Source: Gemmatimonadota bacterium (GTDB taxonomy: Bacteria; Gemmatimonadota; Gemmatimonadetes; Longimicrobiales; Gaopeijiaceae). From it: 54,084 nt of DNA. The stretch covers positions 1-54,084 of the forward strand of contig JAPPNM010000033.1 in assembly GCA_028873825.1 (NCBI GenBank). Reading direction: 5' to 3'. The position numbers and the translations under genes were made by a program. Shown piece after piece: positions 9,505-17,490 of the stretch. The first letter of the stretch is position 1. Each line of letters opens with the position of its first letter. The notes beneath the pieces were generated by a model. The model was not told the origin of the DNA, ran no database searches, and was given only the letters and a program-made list of their open reading frames with translations.

Positions 9505-10206
9505 ATGGCTCTGGACATCGCCCTACAAGAGAACATCCTTGAGCTAACGAAGACTCACTGGGTCACTCACGCCCAAGACCAAGGCTTTACCGAGATCATC
9601 CAGGGAAAAGAACCTGGTCACCGGATGGCCGACTACGTTGACGACAGGACTTGCGCGCTTCTCAAGGTCCATCTCGATACGCGCTATGAAGGAGACAAGA
9701 AGGGCAACGTACGGAAGCGTTCCATGGGTGACATATGGGTCCATTCACAAGGTATTTTCAATCCCATCAACGTCAAATCTGGTCTTCAGGACATGAATGG
9801 GCAACCAAACTTGGTCTCTATGCGGAAGCTGCTAGACTACATCTTCAAGCGATGGATCGACTCATACTATCTTCTGATCATCAAGTTCGACGTTTCCGCA
9901 GAGCCCACGCACAAAGCATACCTCGTCGATATTCTCGACTGGACAGATTTCATCACCTACGATGCAGGCCCTGGGCAGATCATGCTGCGAGAGCGCGATT
10001 TCTACGGCTCCTACGAGTCAGGCTACACGCCTCCCAATCGGACCGTTCCAGAAAAGGCAGACATCCTCTTTACGCTCTTTGAGCAGCAATTGGAAGCACT
10101 ATTTGCAAACCGTCGTGAGCGGCTGGCGAGACAACGCGCTATGCTGACGACGTTCCGAAGCAGCGCTTTCACAGTGAACCAATCTGAAATGAGATTCGTT
10201 GCATGA
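9505..10206 (+). CDS. Putative type II restriction endonuclease (PD-(D/E)xK-like)
   Basis: 233 residues, no family recognised with certainty. A likely nuclease core is GDIWVH (D76) followed 15 residues later by INVKSG (N89-V-K91), the D...xVK pattern of many type II restriction enzymes, with Asn in the second acidic place. It starts with ATG after a strong GGAGGAAA site and overlaps the following adenine methyltransferase by four bases (ATGA), so the two are translated together. The region is clearly poorer in G+C than its surroundings, a sign of transfer. The role as cognate nuclease is inferred mainly from context. Confidence 0.6.
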   Translation: MALDIALQENILELTKTHWVTHAQDQGFTEIIQGKEPGHRMADYVDDRTCALLKVHLDTRYEGDKKGNVRKRSMGDIWVHSQGIFNPINVKSGLQDMNGQPNLVSMRKLLDYIFKRWIDSYYLLIIKFDVSAEPTHKAYLVDILDWTDFITYDAGPGQIMLRERDFYGSYESGYTPPNRTVPEKADILFTLFEQQLEALFANRRERLARQRAMLTTFRSSAFTVNQSEMRFVA

Positions 10207-11942
10207 GGCAGCGCAAGCACGAGCGTGAGCACAAACGCCAGCGCGGTCAATACATGACGCCCGCTTCGCTTGTCGACGATATCGTTCGGCGGATTCCGCT
10301 AGACAACTGCACTCGCGTCCTAGAACCATCGTGCGGGGACGGGGCATTCCTTACTGCACTCGCCACTCGGCTACTAGACGTGTCTCGCGGACACCGGTCC
10401 TCCAAATCGGTGGACTTGATGGGCATCGAGATTGACCGTGCCTTGGTCGAGAGATGCCGGACGCGCGTGGCCGAACACGCGGTCACGGTGTCGTCCCGCG
10501 TCAACGTCGATGTCTTCGAGGCGGACTTTTTTCACGCCTACCTTACAGGATCCTTGGCGGGCACATGCGGGTCAAACCGTCATCTGCATCACAGCACCTT
10601 CGACCTTATTGTCGGTAATCCGCCATTCGGTGGCACCTTTGACCATGCTATCGAAGACATACTCGATTCCCGCCTCGGCAGGAGGTTAGGAAAGAAGATC
10701 AAGAAGGAGACCTATGCGTTCTTTATCGTAGCCTGCGTTGACTTGTTGCGGCCGGGGGGACAGTTGGTTTTTGTTTGCAGCGACAGTCTGCTCACCATAC
10801 CCACTATGACCGGACTCAGACACTTGCTCGGCGAACTCGGTGAGGTTGCGCTTTCGGATATTCAGGAGTTTTCGAGTGAGACATCGTATCCTATGCTAGT
10901 CTTGGATTTTGTAAAGCGCAGGCGGCAAGGACGACTAACGCGCAACGGGTTATTGATCGAGCGGCGCGCGATACAAGCGACACCAAACCTGTCTTGGGGG
11001 ATTACTCCCGACCTAGCACCGCTTTTCACGGGACCGCTGATGAAGGACACGTTTGTCGCTTCTAGTGGAATGACTACCGGGAAGAACGAGTATTTTGTGC
11101 GAACGAGTGACGACGACGATTGTATCGTTGAACCGTATCGCTTTGAGTTCTATGATGCACCCGTTACGGTAGCGTACGAGTTGGAGCGGGCTCGATTGAG
11201 GAAGCTACCGAGAGCCCGAAAAAGGGCGCTTGAAGAGGCTGAGGCACGCGGGGATTCGGAAAGACGGATTCGCATCGTGAGGAGGAAAGAACCACGTGTT
11301 GTCCGGCTCCCGGATCGGCGGTATTGGCCGTACAATAAGGCAAATGGACGATTGGTGTTCGCGGATCCCACGCATTGGATATACTGGAAAGATGATGGCG
11401 AGGCTGTGTTGACCTACAAAAGAACAGGGAACTGGTACTTGAGGGGGGTCGGTGGACAAAGGTTCTTTGGGAGGGAAGGACTCACATGGCAACTGGTGGG
11501 GGCGCGATTTGTAGCACGTTACTTGCCGCAAGGGTACATACTCGATAGCGGTGCCCCTTGTGCATTCGTGCGAGGGAACGGTGGCAAGGATGAAGTGTTT
11601 TTCGCTTTAGGATGGTTGTTGTCCGATTTGGCTAACCGGATTCTGAAGACGGTTATCAACCACACGATGAACATCCAGAGCAAGGACTTCGAGAGAATGC
11701 CGTATCCGTGGTGGGTTGAGAATTCGACACGGCGGATTGTGGTAGAATGCGTGGAATCCATGATCGAGGAAGCACGCCGTGGGCGAAAGTGGAAATGGAA
11801 GGATAGGGAAATCCGTCGCCTCAGCAAGTTGTTTGAGTGGCATCCCAGAGTGAAGCAGCGAAGCGTGCCAACTGCTTCTAGCTCGGCGCGAAGGATGGAG
11901 ACAGGGGATCTTTTCCAGGCGGAAGGGCGAGTGGGAAGATGA
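10203..11942 (+). CDS. N6-adenine DNA methyltransferase (Eco57I/N6_Mtase-like)
   Basis: 579 residues. Uses S-adenosylmethionine to methylate adenine in a target site and so protects the host. The S-adenosylmethionine motif I reads RVLEPSCGDGAFL (about residue 38), the acidic GIEIDRAL follows, and catalytic motif IV is NPPFGG (about 139-144), the class gamma order. After residue 250 there is a long target-recognition half with YWPYNKANGRL and WYLRGVGGQRFFGREG. The opening GQYMTPASLVDDIVRR is typical of such enzymes. It is flanked by two nuclease candidates on the same strand, making a compact restriction-modification cluster of foreign composition. Recognition sequence unknown. Confidence 0.88.
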   Translation: MRQRKHEREHKRQRGQYMTPASLVDDIVRRIPLDNCTRVLEPSCGDGAFLTALATRLLDVSRGHRSSKSVDLMGIEIDRALVERCRTRVAEHAVTVSSRVNVDVFEADFFHAYLTGSLAGTCGSNRHLHHSTFDLIVGNPPFGGTFDHAIEDILDSRLGRRLGKKIKKETYAFFIVACVDLLRPGGQLVFVCSDSLLTIPTMTGLRHLLGELGEVALSDIQEFSSETSYPMLVLDFVKRRRQGRLTRNGLLIERRAIQATPNLSWGITPDLAPLFTGPLMKDTFVASSGMTTGKNEYFVRTSDDDDCIVEPYRFEFYDAPVTVAYELERARLRKLPRARKRALEEAEARGDSERRIRIVRRKEPRVVRLPDRRYWPYNKANGRLVFADPTHWIYWKDDGEAVLTYKRTGNWYLRGVGGQRFFGREGLTWQLVGARFVARYLPQGYILDSGAPCAFVRGNGGKDEVFFALGWLLSDLANRILKTVINHTMNIQSKDFERMPYPWWVENSTRRIVVECVESMIEEARRGRKWKWKDREIRRLSKLFEWHPRVKQRSVPTASSSARRMETGDLFQAEGRVGR

Positions 11943-11988
11943 CTCTCGGTGGTGGAGGCTCCACCGCAGATGGAGAGTGGAAGTAGGG

Positions 11989-12903
11989 ATGCGAGCGCGA
12001 ATCACACCGCACTACACCCAACTGGTACACGATGCTTGCCTGAAGTCGTTTTGGCGTCGGAAGCGTCTTGCGCAGTTCTTGCGCGGTTGCGGGGTCACTG
12101 CGACGTACCTTGCGACGTGGAGCCGCGACGAGACGAAGCGCGATCTGCTAGATCGGCTCTTTGCCGATCTCGAGCCCACGCAAGAAGGCAAGCGGCTTAT
12201 CCTTCGGATCGCTGGCAGCCTCATTGAGCAGACCAGCTTCCCCGATCTGGAGAACTGGGAGGATACCGCCGAAAAGAAGAAGCGGGCGCACGAGGCGGTT
12301 AATCGCCTAAGAGTTCATCAATCAGCGCAGGAAGCGGAGATTCAGGACGAGCGAAGTCGTAAGGAAACGCAAGCGAGGTTTAGGAAGCGGCAAGAGCGAG
12401 CTGCGCAAGCACAAACGACTCTCGAAAAGCTGACCGAACGCCTAGGTGAGCTCAGCGGGAGACTCGGCACGGCGGAGGCGGGATACGATTTCCAGGAATG
12501 GTTTTACGACCTAGCCGACTTCTCGGAGGTGCAAAACCGGCGACCCTATACGACTAACGGCAGGCAAATCGATGGATCCGTGACGATATCAGGTACTACC
12601 TATCTCGTGGAGTTGAAATTCACGAGAAAACAAGTTGGTTGCTCGGCCATTGATTCGTTTTACAAGAAGGTCACAACCAAAGCCGACAATACGATGGGCA
12701 TAATGGTGTCGATATCCGGGTACAGTTCCGTAGCTATATCCGAAGCCTCTGGCACACGAACACCTTTGTTGCTGCTTGACCATGGGCATGTGTATTTCGT
12801 TCTCCATGGTGTGATGACGCTTGCCGAGGTGATTAATCGAGTCCGCAGGCACGCGTCACAGACTGGGGAGGCTTACTTGTCGGTGGAAGGATTCAACACG
12901 TAA
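11989..12903 (+). CDS. Restriction endonuclease-like protein with PD-(D/E)xK core
   Basis: 304 residues. The first 100 are a helical domain (RITPHYTQLVHDACLKSFW...) that, from memory, recurs at the front of other restriction-associated proteins. Residues 105-160 are a charged coiled coil rich in Glu, Arg and Gln. The C-terminal domain holds a nuclease core: QIDGSV (D195), then VELKF (E208, K210), the D-x12-E-x-K spacing of PD-(D/E)xK enzymes. I chose the ATG at 11989; a GTG at 11977 is in frame. Either this or the 9505 protein could be the cognate nuclease of the methyltransferase; it might instead be a Mrr-like, methylation-dependent enzyme. Confidence 0.68.
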   Translation: MRARITPHYTQLVHDACLKSFWRRKRLAQFLRGCGVTATYLATWSRDETKRDLLDRLFADLEPTQEGKRLILRIAGSLIEQTSFPDLENWEDTAEKKKRAHEAVNRLRVHQSAQEAEIQDERSRKETQARFRKRQERAAQAQTTLEKLTERLGELSGRLGTAEAGYDFQEWFYDLADFSEVQNRRPYTTNGRQIDGSVTISGTTYLVELKFTRKQVGCSAIDSFYKKVTTKADNTMGIMVSISGYSSVAISEASGTRTPLLLLDHGHVYFVLHGVMTLAEVINRVRRHASQTGEAYLSVEGFNT

Positions 12904-12914
12904 CCCGGCTACGA

Positions 12915-12937
12915 CACTCCGGCGTTGTGTCGGAGTG
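12915..12937. terminator. Small hairpin after the restriction-modification cluster
   Basis: Seven-base arms CACTCCG and CGGAGTG enclose nine bases, 11 bases after the last stop codon of the cluster. The place suits a terminator, but no T-run follows. The rest of 12938-13125 holds nothing recognisable. Confidence 0.3.
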
Positions 12938-13125
12938 CGGCAGGTCTGTCGGCACAGTCGGCGACCACACTGCTAAGGGGACAGGGATTCCCGCCAATTG
13001 ATTCCGTGTTTCCCGCTATCATGAGACGGCGGCACCGTGCGCAATCGAACGGCAGGAATGGCAGATCGTGCTTTCCTGATTGAACTTACGTGATTCCTTG
13101 CCTTGATTCGCGTTCCCTTGACTCT

Positions 13126-13140
13126 GCCGCTTCGCCATCC
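13126..13140. repeat. Direct repeat, left copy, flanking the ATPase cassette
   Basis: GCCGCTTCGCCATCC lies just outside the stop codon of the interrupted ATPase. An identical copy at 17476-17490 lies beside the stop codon of dctP. Read on the minus strand, both are preceded by a TAG stop. See findings. Confidence 0.55.
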
Positions 13141-13141
13141 C

Positions 13142-13221
13142 CTACCCCACCGCATCCTCCAGTCCTCGCTGAGGGTTCAGACCCTTGAGAAAGGGCTCCA
13201 CCGGCAGGCACAGGATTCCCC
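13142..13221 (-). pseudogene. 3' end of DUF4143-type AAA ATPase, cut off by IS21 element
   Basis: About 25 codons reading ILCLPVEPFLKGLNPQRGL and ending in TAG, the usual C-terminal tail of AAA_14/DUF4143 ATPases. It continues the ATPase fragment at 16237-17326. Removing the IS at 13222-16236 plus one copy of the 5-base duplication TCCCC joins the frame as LLRRG-ILCLP with nothing lost. The last base block (13217-13221) is the left copy of the duplication. Confidence 0.85.
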
Positions 13222-13316
13222 TGCGCATTCCGCTGATTTCGATCACCTGTTCCGGAGGATTCCGGTCACCTGTTCCAGAGGATTCCGATCACCGATTCCG
13301 GAGGATTCCGATCACC
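13222..13316. repeat. Left end of IS21 element with 23-base repeats
   Basis: Terminal TGCGCATTCCG followed by three full 23-base units (13235-13257, 13258-13280, 13281-13303) and a partial fourth. The unit core is GATTCCGATCACC with variable tail. These match the inverted units at the right end. Confidence 0.85.
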
Positions 13317-13690
13317 TTGGTGAGGCGGAGGTCCGCGGCGGTGCTGGAGGCTCGGTTCATGGGGTTGAAGTCTAGGGGTTGGAGGGGGTCTTCGTCGAGC
13401 GCCGGGGCGGTTGCCGGGGGGTCGCGGGACCGGCCGCGGGCGGTTTTTCGGAGGGGTGGAGGTGGGGCGAAGGGGCTTGGACGCCCTCCGCGGCGCTCTG
13501 GGAGACCGACTTGGCTCGCGAACGGGGCCGTTGGCCCGGATCGGGCGGATTTGGACGGGTCCGGGCTGGCCGTAGCGGACGTCCGGACGGCCGCACGGCC
13601 CGCTGAGAGCCTTCTTTGCGTCCCATCGCCCCCGATCGGGGGGAGAGAGGTGCCCGCAGACGCATGCTTCGGCCCCGGTTCTTCGGCGGA

Positions 13691-14455
13691 TCAGGAGCCG
13701 CCGGGGACGGCCCGGTTGTCCTTCGTCGAGTCGTACAGCCGTCTCATCGAGGCGCCCCTGAGGTCGATGCGGTGGGCGTTGTTGACGAGACGGTCGAGGA
13801 TGGCGTCGCCGAAGGTGGGATCGCCGACGACCTCGTGCCAGTGCTCGACGGGGACTTGGTTGGCGAGCAGCGTGCCGCGGCGGGCGTAGCGGTCGTCGAG
13901 GATCTCGAGGAGGTCGTGCCGTCCCTGTCCCGAGAGCGAGGCGAGCCCCCAGTCGTCGAGGATGAGGAGCCAGGTCCGGGCGAGCCGCTGGATGACCTTG
14001 GGATACGACCCGTCGCCGCGGGCGAGGGAGAGTTCGTCGAGGAGGCGGGAGACGCGGTAGTAGCGCGTCGAGATGCCGACGCGGCAGGCCTGGTGGCCGA
14101 GCGCGCACGCGATGTACGACTTGCCGGATCCGGTCGCCCCGCTGATCAACACCGTTTGGCCGTCCCGGATCCACTGGCCGGAGGCGAGGTGCAGGACGAG
14201 GGAGTGGTCGAGACCTCGCGGCGCCTTGAAGTTGATGTCCTCGACGGTCGCGTCGAGATGCAGCCTGGCGTGGCCCTTGAGGCGCTGGTAGCGGCGCTGG
14301 TCGCGTTCGGTCCTCTCGCGTTCGAGGAGCAGCGACAGGCGGTCGTCGAAGGATAGCTCGGCGATGTCGGGCATGCCGGCCTGCTCCTCGAAGGCCCGGG
14401 CCATGCCCGAGAGCCGGAGTTCGTGGAGCAGGTCGAGGGTGGGTTGGCGAAGCAT
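13691..14455 (-). CDS. istB: IS21 family helper ATPase IstB
   Basis: 254 residues, standard length. AAA+ ATPase that assembles on DNA and directs IstA to the target. Walker A is GATGSGKS at 106-113, Walker B LLILDDWGL at about 163-171, with an N-terminal IstB-type helical domain (LRLSGMARAFEEQ). The frame is intact and begins six bases after the istA stop, the usual istA-istB coupling. Confidence 0.95.
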   Translation of the reverse strand: MLRQPTLDLLHELRLSGMARAFEEQAGMPDIAELSFDDRLSLLLERERTERDQRRYQRLKGHARLHLDATVEDINFKAPRGLDHSLVLHLASGQWIRDGQTVLISGATGSGKSYIACALGHQACRVGISTRYYRVSRLLDELSLARGDGSYPKVIQRLARTWLLILDDWGLASLSGQGRHDLLEILDDRYARRGTLLANQVPVEHWHEVVGDPTFGDAILDRLVNNAHRIDLRGASMRRLYDSTKDNRAVPGGS

Positions 14456-14461
14456 GGTTCG

Positions 14462-16024
14462 TCAGGACTCCTTTCCGTTGCGGGGGGTGGCGTAGTACCC
14501 GGGCCCGCGGATGTTGTCGTGCCGGCCGGGCAGGGAGAGTTCGTGCTGCTCGTCGCCGGCCCGGTCGAGGCCGGTCGCGAGGATGGACTTGACGGACCTG
14601 TAGGTCAGCGCGCCGATGCGGAGCGCGCGGCTGCAGGCGGCCTCCAGGCGTTCGCCGCCGTAGTTCCGCAACAGATCCTTGAGCCCGAGGCAGCTGCGGT
14701 AGCCCTGCTCGGGGTGGGGCCGGCGGGCGAGGAGCTGTTCGACGAACGCGGCCGTGTGCGGCCCGTTCCTACCGCCCCAGGCGATGAGCTTCGACGGCGT
14801 CCATCCCGCATGCTCGCGGTGCGCGGCGGGCATGTGCGACCACTCGGTCGAGAAGGCGCCTCTCGCGTGGATCCGCAGGTGCGCGGCGACCCGGCGGTGC
14901 CTGTGGAAGATCTCGATGGTGTGGGCCGTGATCCGGACATCGACCTCGCGGCGACCCAGCTGGTGGGGAACGCTGTAGAGCGCGTGCGCGACCTGGATGT
15001 GGTAGTCGATGTTGACCCGGGCCTTGCGCCACTCGGCGTACTCGTAGCGCTCGGCCGGGAGCGGACTCAGCGCAGGCCGGTCCAGATCCTCGAACCAGCT
15101 GCGGCGGCTGCCTTCGATCTTCTTGAACGGCCGCTCGTTCAGTTCGTCCAGCAGCGGCGCCACGGCCTCGCGGAGCTCGCCGAGCGAGAAGAACTTCCGG
15201 TCGCGCAGCGGCGCCATGATGCGGCGCTCGACGTTCTGGACCGCCGCTTCCGCCTTGGCCTTGTCCCGAGGAGCCCCGGGCCGCGCCGGCAGCACCGTGG
15301 TACCGTAGTGGCGGGCCAGCTCCCGGTAGGTGGGGTTCAGCTCCGGCTCGTAGCGGCTGGCCCTGTGGACCGCAGCCTTCTCGTTGTCCGGGATCACGAG
15401 TTCGGGCACGCCGCCCCAGTGTTCGAACATCCGGACGTGCGACATCGTCCAGTCCGGCAGCGACCGGCTCCGGGTCACGTCCACGAAGGTGTGGTTCGAC
15501 GCGCCGAGGACGCCGACGAAGACCATGGCGTCGTGCACTTCGCCCGTCTTGGGGTCCACGACCTCGAACGTCGGCCCCGCGTAGTCCACGAACGCCTTCT
15601 CGCCCGCCCGGTAGACCTGCCGCATGGCCGTGTCCAGGGTCCCGCGCCACTCCCGGTAGCGCCCGCAGAACCAGCTGTACTGGTAGCCGTCGGGATGAGC
15701 CTCCCGGTACTCCAGCCACAGCAGCTCCAGCGTCACGCCCTTGTGGCGCTGCAGCTCCCGGTGGACCCGGTCCCAGTCCGGCTCCGGCCGGCGAACCCGC
15801 GACGGCGGCGACGGCGGGAACAGCGCCGCCTCCAGCGCGGCGTCGTCCAGTCCCTCAGGCAGCGGCCACGACAGACCGGCCGCCGACGCCCGCCGCGCGT
15901 AGTCGCTCACCGTGCTGTTGGCGATGCCGAGCGACCTCGCGATCTCCCGGTGGCTGCGCCGCAGCTCGTGCTTCAGCCGCAGCACCTCTCGAATCCTCCG
16001 CATGGACAACCTCTTCCTGGGCAC
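14462..16024 (-). CDS. istA: IS21 family transposase IstA
   Basis: 520 residues. An N-terminal helix-turn-helix (HREIARSLGIANSTVSDYAR, about 25-44) is followed by an RNase H-fold DDE core: D147 in FVDYAG, D213 in IPDNEKAA and E259 in KAKAEAAV. The C-terminal half has the Mu-transposase-like barrel (NIDYHIQVAHALYSVPHQL). The gene opens just inside the right-hand repeats, whose sites it should bind. No frame damage is seen, so it could be functional. Confidence 0.95.
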   Translation of the reverse strand: MPRKRLSMRRIREVLRLKHELRRSHREIARSLGIANSTVSDYARRASAAGLSWPLPEGLDDAALEAALFPPSPPSRVRRPEPDWDRVHRELQRHKGVTLELLWLEYREAHPDGYQYSWFCGRYREWRGTLDTAMRQVYRAGEKAFVDYAGPTFEVVDPKTGEVHDAMVFVGVLGASNHTFVDVTRSRSLPDWTMSHVRMFEHWGGVPELVIPDNEKAAVHRASRYEPELNPTYRELARHYGTTVLPARPGAPRDKAKAEAAVQNVERRIMAPLRDRKFFSLGELREAVAPLLDELNERPFKKIEGSRRSWFEDLDRPALSPLPAERYEYAEWRKARVNIDYHIQVAHALYSVPHQLGRREVDVRITAHTIEIFHRHRRVAAHLRIHARGAFSTEWSHMPAAHREHAGWTPSKLIAWGGRNGPHTAAFVEQLLARRPHPEQGYRSCLGLKDLLRNYGGERLEAACSRALRIGALTYRSVKSILATGLDRAGDEQHELSLPGRHDNIRGPGYYATPRNGKES

Positions 16025-16118
16025 CTTCTTCCTCCTCGTTCAGGGAACCTTCCGGCGAGGATGGAAGAAGGCGTCGCTACATCAGGTTCTCCAGCACGGC
16101 CGCCCGCTCGACCCGGGG

Positions 16119-16236
16119 GTGATCGTAATCAACCGGAATCACTGATCGAAATCCCCTGGAATGAGTGATCGAAATCCCGTGGAATCAGTGATCGGAATGG
16201 AATGGAATGAGTGATCGGAATGCTCCGGAATCCGCA
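16119..16236. repeat. Right end of IS21 element with 23-base repeats
   Basis: Five units in a 23-base period (16119-16141, 16142-16164, 16165-16187, 16188-16210, and 16211-16236 ending in the terminal CCGGAATCCGCA). The core GTGATCGGAAT is the inverse of the left-end units. Confidence 0.85.
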
Positions 16237-17326
16237 TCCCCGTCGCAGCAGCCGGTGCTCACCCCGGTACAGTAGGACCCGGCGCGCTTCGGGGTACTCG
16301 TCCCCGAACGAGGCGAGCCCACGGAGGTCGGCGGGCCGCACGCGGTCGGCGTTCATGACGTCAAAGGCCCAGAGGCCCGGCGTCCCGTAGAGCACGAAGT
16401 CCACCTCCGCTCCCCCGCGCGTGCGCCAGTAGTGAAGCCTGGCATCGCTCTCCGAGTACGCGACCCACGCGCGCAGGTGCTGGGCCACCAGACCCTCCAG
16501 CGCGGCTCCGTCGGTCTCGGACGGCCGGTCGAACGGGCCCGCTGGGCGCAGGCTCTTGAAGACCCCGCAGTCGAAGTAGAAGAACCCGGGGGTGCGCCAC
16601 GAGGCGGCGTTTGGCCCGCCGGGTGAAGACGGGCAGGCGGAAGCACAGGAGCAGGTCCTCGAGGAGTTCCAAATATCCCGCGACGGTGCTTCGGCTCGTC
16701 TCGCATTCCCGGGCGACTTCGCTGACGTTGAGCGCTGCCGCATGCGAGAAGGCGGCCGCCTCCAGGAACCGGGAGAAGCTGCCGATGTCGCGCGCAAGGC
16801 CCTCGGCCCGGACCTCCTGTTCCACGTAGAGCGCGGCGTAGGCGGCCAGCGCGGACTTCGGGTCCTCCGCGGAGACCACGGCGGGGACGGAACCCAGCCG
16901 GAGGGCCACTTCCAGATCGAACCGACCCCCCAGCTCCCCGGCCATGAAGGGATGCATGGAGCGCATCGCGGCTCGCCCCCCGAGCAGGTTCACGCCGCCG
17001 CGCCGAAGTTTGCGGGCGCTGGAGCCGGTGAGGACGAAGCGGTGTCCGCGCCCGGACTCGATGAGGGTGTGGACGACGTTCAGGAGCTCGGGGATGCGCT
17101 GAACCTCGTCGACGACCACGTCGGCGTCCGGCGCGACGCCGAGGACGCGTTCCCGCAGGCGCTCGGGGCGGGCCGACAGTCTCCGGTACTCCTCCGGTTT
17201 CAGGAGGTCGATCACAAGGGCGTCGGGCAGTACCGCGCGCAGCCAGGTGGTCTTGCCCGTTCCTCGGGGACCGAAGAGGAAGAAGCTGCCCCGCGGCAGA
17301 GTGAGGAATCGCGGTAGAGTCGTCAT
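16237..17326 (-). pseudogene. DUF4143-type AAA ATPase, interrupted by IS21 and frameshifted
   Basis: 5' part of a P-loop ATPase of the AAA_14/DUF4143 type, with FLFGPRGTGKTTWL (Walker A), VVVDEVQRIPEL (Walker B), RFVLTGSSARKL (sensor), a winged-helix-like VSEVARECETSRSTVAGYLELLEDL, and the DUF4143 nuclease-like end GGAEVDFVLY. The frame breaks at a run of five G (plus strand) at 16588-16592: the first frame loses sense after LVAHP, and FFYFDCGVF continues in the next. IS21 then cuts off the last 25 codons. Two independent lesions make it non-functional. The start ATG lies inside GTCATAATGAC, a near-palindrome. Such ATPases are frequent in defence islands; their role is unclear. Confidence 0.88.
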
Positions 17327-17353
17327 AATGACGGGCAAAATGGCGGCGGCATC

Positions 17354-17470
17354 GTGGATTTGTCAAAACTCCAGCTGGCCCGCAACGTGCTGGTGGCCCG
17401 TAAGAGCCTCGACTTCATGAGCGAACTCGAGCGGCGCGTGACGGGCGGGGCGGGCGGCGGCGTGTCCTGA
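17354..17470 (+). other. Short open frame, possible gene remnant
   Basis: A 38-codon frame from GTG reading DLSKLQLARNVLVARKSL then FMSELERRV, helical and protein-like, ending 20 bases before the dctP stop on the other strand. It could be the last codons of a gene lost on its left when the ATPase cassette arrived. There is no ribosome site and no family match I can name. Confidence 0.2.
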
Positions 17471-17475
17471 CTTCC

Positions 17476-17490
17476 GCCGCTTCGCCATCC
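17476..17490. repeat. Direct repeat, right copy, beside dctP stop
   Basis: Second copy of GCCGCTTCGCCATCC; see the left copy at 13126. Its last base is the first base of the dctP stop triplet. Confidence 0.55.

Larger units (their letters stand above)
13222..16236 (-). mobile_element. IS21-family insertion sequence (istA-istB)
   Basis: About 3.0 kb. Both ends begin, read inward, with TGCGnATTCCG. They are flanked by a 5-base target duplication TCCCC (13217-13221 and 16237-16241). Each end carries several 23-base direct repeats containing GATCGGAAT-type cores, the multiple transposase-binding sites typical of IS21. istA and istB lie on the minus strand, six bases apart, with intact frames, so the element may still be active. 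The stretch 13317-13690 downstream of istB is non-coding, which makes it longer than the usual 2-2.6 kb. It sits inside a DUF4143 ATPase gene. Confidence 0.93.

Noticed and set aside
13222-13316. Regularly spaced 23-base repeats that might be taken for a CRISPR array
   Set aside because: Units are contiguous without spacers, inverted copies occur at the other end, and they bracket istAB, so they are IS21 ends.
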